A DNA stretch of 7,593 bases from Pseudolysinimonas_A sp044239695 (GTDB lineage: Bacteria > Actinomycetota > Actinomycetes > Actinomycetales > Microbacteriaceae), in NCBI RefSeq assembly GCF_044239695.1, contig NZ_JBIIAW010000123.1:1-7593 (forward strand), written 5' to 3'. A program made the position numbers and the translations under genes. This document shows, piece after piece, positions 5,494 through 7,593 of this stretch. Below the pieces are notes generated by a model. It did no database searches. It was not told the origin of the DNA and saw only the letters and a program-made list of their open reading frames with translations. The stretch's first letter is position 1. Each line of letters starts with the position of its first letter.

Positions 5494-5664
5494 ATGTGTT
5501 CAGCCGCCACCTGCCGCACCTGCGGAAAGACGACCTGGACGGGCTGCGGCCAGCACGTCGACCAGGTGATGCGGCGCGTCCCGTCCTCACAGCGCTGCCC
5601 CGGCCACCCGAAGGCCGAACGCACCGGCTTCTTCGCCCGGCTCTTCGGGGCCCGCGCCGGCTAG
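5494..5664 (+). CDS. Small Cys-rich protein, possible zinc-binding or thiol protein, CstR-regulated
   Basis: A 56-residue protein with Cys at 2, 7, 10, 18 and 35 and His at 21 and 38. The groups C-x2-C-G-K (7-12), GCGQH (17-21) and CPGH (35-38) resemble a small zinc ribbon or treble-clef-like knuckle. I recall similar short actinobacterial proteins with a CxTCGKTTWxGCGxH core, but know of no assigned function. The C-terminal tail (RTGFFARLFGARAG) is basic and hydrophobic and may be a short amphipathic helix. The ATG at 5494 has GGAG 6 nt upstream. Operator site 3 lies just upstream, placing it in the sulfur-stress regulon; a role in persulfide or metal buffering is inference. Its TAG stop shares a CTAG with the stop of the convergent oxidoreductase gene. 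Confidence 0.82.
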   Translation: MCSAATCRTCGKTTWTGCGQHVDQVMRRVPSSQRCPGHPKAERTGFFARLFGARAG

Positions 5665-6617
5665 GGAACGAGCACCAGCTTGCCCGGATGCTTGGCCGCC
5701 CGGAGGTCGTCGATCGCCTGCGCGACGTCATCCAGGGGGTAGCTGCGGGTCAACGGCGAACGCAGCTCCCCGCTCTCGAGCGATCCGCGCAACTCGTCCA
5801 GGCTCTCCGGCGTCGTCGACGCCAGGAGGGTGACGATGCGGATGCCGCGCACGAACAGCGAGCGGAACGAACGACCCAGCGGGCCGAGAACCGCTCCTCC
5901 CCCCTCGTCGCCACCGAGCACGAGAACTCCGCCCGGGTGGATCACGCGGCGCCACGACCGCAGCGGCCGCCCGCCGGCGAAGTCGAAGACCGCCGTGAAT
6001 CGCCGCTGCCCCGCGGTGACGTCGGTCGTCGCGTAGTCGATGGCCTCGGTCGCCCCGAGCCGCAGCACGAACTCGGCCTTGCGGGCGCTGCAGATCGCGG
6101 TGACGTGGGCGCCACGCGCCTTCGCGAGCTGCACGAGCATCGAGCCGACCCCGCCCCCGGCGCCCGTGACCGCGACCTGCTTCCCGGCGAGGTCACCCGC
6201 CACGGCGAGCGCCTGGAGCGCCGTGTAACCGGCCATCGGCATCGCGGCCGCCTCCTCGAACGACACCGTCGCGGGCTTCGGCTGGAGCCGCTCCTGCGTC
6301 GCCACCGCGTACTCCGCGAAGGTGCCATCGCCCGCGCCGAAGACCTCGTCTCCGACCGCGAACCGGGTCGCCCCCGGCCCGACCGCCTCGACGACCCCGG
6401 CGAGATCCGCGCCGAGTGACGCGTTCCGCGGCCTCGGGAATCCGAGCGCGACCTTCACGAGCGACGGACGCCCGGTCATCAGGTGCCACTCGGCCATGTT
6501 GACCCCCGCCGCCTTCACCCGCACGAGCACCTGGTCTGCCGCGGGCGTGGGGATGTCGACATCCTCGATCGTCAGGACATCCGTCTCGCCGTATGCGCGG
6601 CGCCGTACTGCTCTCAT
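5661..6617 (-). CDS. NAD(P)-dependent MDR-family oxidoreductase (quinone/zeta-crystallin type, zinc-independent)
   Basis: A 318-residue medium-chain dehydrogenase/reductase of the quinone oxidoreductase branch, cytoplasmic, expected to use NADPH on a quinone, enone or similar carbonyl. The N-terminal GroES-like domain has VLVRVKAAGVNMAEWHLMTG (30-49) and LGADLAGVVEAVGPG (68-82); it lacks the GHE zinc motif of alcohol dehydrogenases. The Rossmann domain has VTGAGGGVGS (150-159), LAKARGAHVTA and LGATEAIDY, all typical. It ends HPGKLVLVP as such proteins do. The ATG (6615-6617) overlaps the stop of the XRE regulator gene in ATGA, and GGAGGAG inside that gene's last codons serves as ribosome site, so the two are translationally coupled. 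The substrate cannot be inferred. Third gene of the membrane protein-XRE-MDR operon; it converges on the Cys-rich gene with stops sharing CTAG. Confidence 0.92.
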   Translation of the reverse strand: MRAVRRRAYGETDVLTIEDVDIPTPAADQVLVRVKAAGVNMAEWHLMTGRPSLVKVALGFPRPRNASLGADLAGVVEAVGPGATRFAVGDEVFGAGDGTFAEYAVATQERLQPKPATVSFEEAAAMPMAGYTALQALAVAGDLAGKQVAVTGAGGGVGSMLVQLAKARGAHVTAICSARKAEFVLRLGATEAIDYATTDVTAGQRRFTAVFDFAGGRPLRSWRRVIHPGGVLVLGGDEGGGAVLGPLGRSFRSLFVRGIRIVTLLASTTPESLDELRGSLESGELRSPLTRSYPLDDVAQAIDDLRAAKHPGKLVLVP

Positions 6618-6841
6618 TTCTTCTCCTCCGGTTCGTAGCTGAAGACGTCGTCGAGTCCGACGCCGAAGACGCGGGCGATCTGGAACGCCATCTCGAGCGA
6701 CGGCGAGTAGCGCCCCTGCTCGATCGCGATGACGGTCTGCCGGGTGACCCCGATCCGTTCGGCGAGGTCGGCCTGGGTCATCTCGCCGGCGGCGAACCGC
6801 AGGGCACGGATGCCGTTGGTGACGCGCGTGGGCTTCACCAC
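6614..6841 (-). CDS. XRE-family helix-turn-helix regulator (short, YozG-like)
   Basis: A 75-residue protein that is almost entirely a Cro/CI-type DNA-binding domain: MTQADLAERIGVTRQTVIAI (21-40) holds the helix-turn-helix with recognition helix near residues 33-41, followed by EQGRYSPSLEMAFQIARVFG, then DVF and a charged tail. This is the compact form often paired with a small membrane protein gene. Start is GTG at 6841 (a second GTG at 6838 is possible); it begins 1 nt after the stop of the membrane protein gene with a G-rich ribosome site inside that gene. It likely represses its own operon through the TGTCA-N8-TGACA dyads at 7291-7354; this is inferred from position. Binding partner or inducer unknown. 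Confidence 0.92.
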   Translation of the reverse strand: MVKPTRVTNGIRALRFAAGEMTQADLAERIGVTRQTVIAIEQGRYSPSLEMAFQIARVFGVGLDDVFSYEPEEKK

Positions 6842-6842
6842 G

Positions 6843-7271
6843 TCAGAACCCCCGGCGGTACAGGGCGAGCCGGGCCATCGTGCCCAGCAGCCCGGAGACG
6901 ACGAACGCGAGGTAGATCTCGTTGGCGATCCAGAAGTGGTCGACCTCGAGCCAGGCGAGCACGAGCGCTCCGATGGTGCCGATGACGACGATCGAGTTGC
7001 CGACGCGTTCGCCGGCGTGCTCGATCTCCTTGTCGCGCACGTCGGGCTTGCCCTGGTTGTCGCGGTCGGCGCGGGTGATGATCGCGATCACGATCCCGCC
7101 CAGGATGCCCGCGACGATCGCGCCGCCGATGGTGGCGAGCATCGGGATGACGTACTCCGCCTCCTCGAGCGGCCGGCCGGCCGCCTGGGTGAACAGCAGC
7201 ACCAGGTAGGTGGTGTAGCCGACGACGACGATGCCGCCGAACAGCCAGGTGTTCTTCTCGATGTACGACAC
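6843..7271 (-). CDS. Four-helix membrane protein paired with XRE regulator
   Basis: A 142-residue integral membrane protein of unknown function. Hydrophobic helices are visible at about 9-28, 42-65, 92-108 and 116-137, with a charged loop between helices 2 and 3 (DVRDKEIEHAGERVG, 77-91). A loop of the type RDKEI..GE.VG recurs in small membrane proteins encoded beside short XRE regulators. The GTG at 7269-7271 is preferred because GGGAGGG ends 3 nt before it; the ATG at 7284-7286 lies upstream of and partly inside that ribosome site. First gene of the operon, almost touching the XRE gene. A sensor or anti-regulator role for the membrane protein is possible but unproven. Confidence 0.8.
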   Translation of the reverse strand: MSYIEKNTWLFGGIVVVGYTTYLVLLFTQAAGRPLEEAEYVIPMLATIGGAIVAGILGGIVIAIITRADRDNQGKPDVRDKEIEHAGERVGNSIVVIGTIGALVLAWLEVDHFWIANEIYLAFVVSGLLGTMARLALYRRGF

Positions 7272-7288
7272 GTGCCCTCCCGGCATCC

Positions 7289-7356
7289 GATGTCAAGAAT
7301 GTTTGACCCGCTCAAGGTAAAGCATCCTGTACCTCGTGTCAAACATTCCTGACATC
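7289..7356. repeat. 19-bp inverted repeat built of two TGTCA-N8-TGACA operator-like dyads
   Basis: Left arm 7289-7307 and right arm 7338-7356 are reverse complements at 18 of 19 positions, 30 bp apart. Each arm is itself a dyad: TGTCA-N8-TGACC at 7291-7308 and TGTCA-N8-TGACA at 7337-7354, centres 46 bp apart. The right dyad covers the -35 box and the left one the predicted start site of the minus-strand operon. This is a strong candidate for the operator pair of the XRE regulator; long-range looping or cooperative binding is inference. Confidence 0.75.
7314..7342 (-). promoter_or_regulatory. Promoter of the membrane protein-XRE-MDR operon
   Basis: On the minus strand a consensus -35 TTGACA (7337-7342) is followed by exactly 17 bp and a -10 TACCTT (7314-7319). 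The start site is predicted near 7307, about 36 nt before the GTG start. The weak -10 with perfect -35 and the flanking dyads fit a regulated promoter. Confidence 0.65.
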
Positions 7357-7376
7357 TGTGCCGATCGGTCTTGCGT

Positions 7377-7440
7377 TGGTCCGCCGTTTGCGAATCCCGC
7401 CGCGTTCAGCTCGTAGGCACGATTCGCAAACAGCGGACCA
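7377..7440. repeat. Long hairpin: 20-bp inverted repeat with 24-nt loop
   Basis: Arms 7377-7396 (TGGTCCGCCGTTTGCGAATC) and 7421-7440 are complementary at 19 of 20 positions. The element lies between two divergent genes, so an ordinary terminator is not expected, and neither side shows a T tract. It could be an operator for the downstream gene, a palindromic intergenic repeat, or a miniature mobile element. No direct-repeat target duplication is obvious. Confidence 0.7.
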
Positions 7441-7485
7441 GGCACCTGGCAGCGGCGCCCAGGAGCACTCCGGGAGAATGAAGGC

Positions 7486-7593
7486 ATGACGGAGTTCTGG
7501 GCGTGGCTCGAGGGATTCATGAACACGGGCTGGAGCCTGCCCGTGCGGATCGGGCTCATCGTGCTGGTCGCGTTGTTCGTGCGGCTCCTGCTG
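7486..7593 (+). CDS. Membrane protein N-terminus, possibly MscS-type mechanosensitive channel (3' end outside window)
   Basis: The first 36 codons are visible. After a short amphipathic start rich in Trp (MTEFWAWLEGFMNTGWSLPV) comes a hydrophobic helix (RIGLIVLVALFVRLLL). A short N-terminus with an Arg-flanked helix of this kind is usual in small actinobacterial MscS-family channels, but the conserved pore and beta domain are not in the window, so the name is a guess. GGGAG at 7472-7476 stands 9 nt before the ATG. An ATG at 7478 opens a three-codon frame (MKA, stop) whose TGA overlaps the real start as ATGA; it may be chance or a coupling device. Confidence 0.55.
   Translation, partial: MTEFWAWLEGFMNTGWSLPVRIGLIVLVALFVRLLL

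Noticed and set aside
5433..6419. Plus-strand open frame of 328 codons after the repressor
   Set aside because: It runs out of frame through the Cys-rich gene and antisense to the MDR gene; the composition is a high-GC shadow.
7377..7440. tRNA or other structured RNA gene in the long inverted repeat
   Set aside because: A single long stem-loop with no cloverleaf arms or CCA-type end; no known RNA family is recognised.
7293..7559. Minus-strand open frame of 88 codons across the intergenic repeats
   Set aside because: It spans both inverted repeats and the promoter of the XRE operon, has no plausible ribosome site and no recognisable domain.

Overview
The window is GC-rich DNA with strong Shine-Dalgarno sites, some GTG starts and apparently leaderless genes. 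Together these suggest a high-GC Gram-positive actinobacterium, plausibly a Microbacteriaceae relative; the genus cannot be fixed from sequence reading alone.

Region 1 (1-2810, minus strand) is a peptide-type uptake/processing operon. In transcription order it holds a divergent M19 membrane-dipeptidase-like protein, a family 5 solute-binding lipoprotein, and the first 25 codons of a small tautomerase-like protein. A perfect 9-bp hairpin separates the last two. The dipeptidase lacks the first metal-ligand motif and the bridging glutamate of classical M19 enzymes. The tautomerase-like protein lacks the catalytic Pro1.

Region 2 (2811-5664) is a compact reactive-sulfur (persulfide) response locus. 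It contains a CoA-disulfide/polysulfide reductase fused to a rhodanese domain, a single-domain rhodanese, a truncated rhodanese remnant that is not an intact gene, a CsoR-family repressor of CstR type (two Cys, no copper-binding His), and a 56-residue Cys-rich protein. Three nearly identical 16-bp palindromes of the form ATACCCC..GGGGTAT sit at the -10 regions in front of the reductase, between the rhodanese and the repressor, and in front of the Cys-rich gene. One repressor therefore probably controls every intact gene of the module, including its own. The likely scheme is that persulfides modify the repressor's two Cys, the promoters open, and the reductase and rhodaneses reduce or transfer the sulfane sulfur. 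The Cys-rich protein has no known role.

Region 3 (5661-7356, minus strand) is an operon of a four-helix membrane protein, a small XRE-type regulator and a zinc-independent MDR oxidoreductase. The last two are joined by an ATGA overlap. The promoter is bracketed by two copies of a TGTCA-N8-TGACA dyad, which together form a 19-bp inverted repeat; this is a good candidate for the XRE operator.

Region 4 (7357-7593) holds a long 20-bp inverted repeat (7377-7440) of unknown function, then the first 36 codons of a plus-strand membrane protein, possibly a MscS-type mechanosensitive channel.
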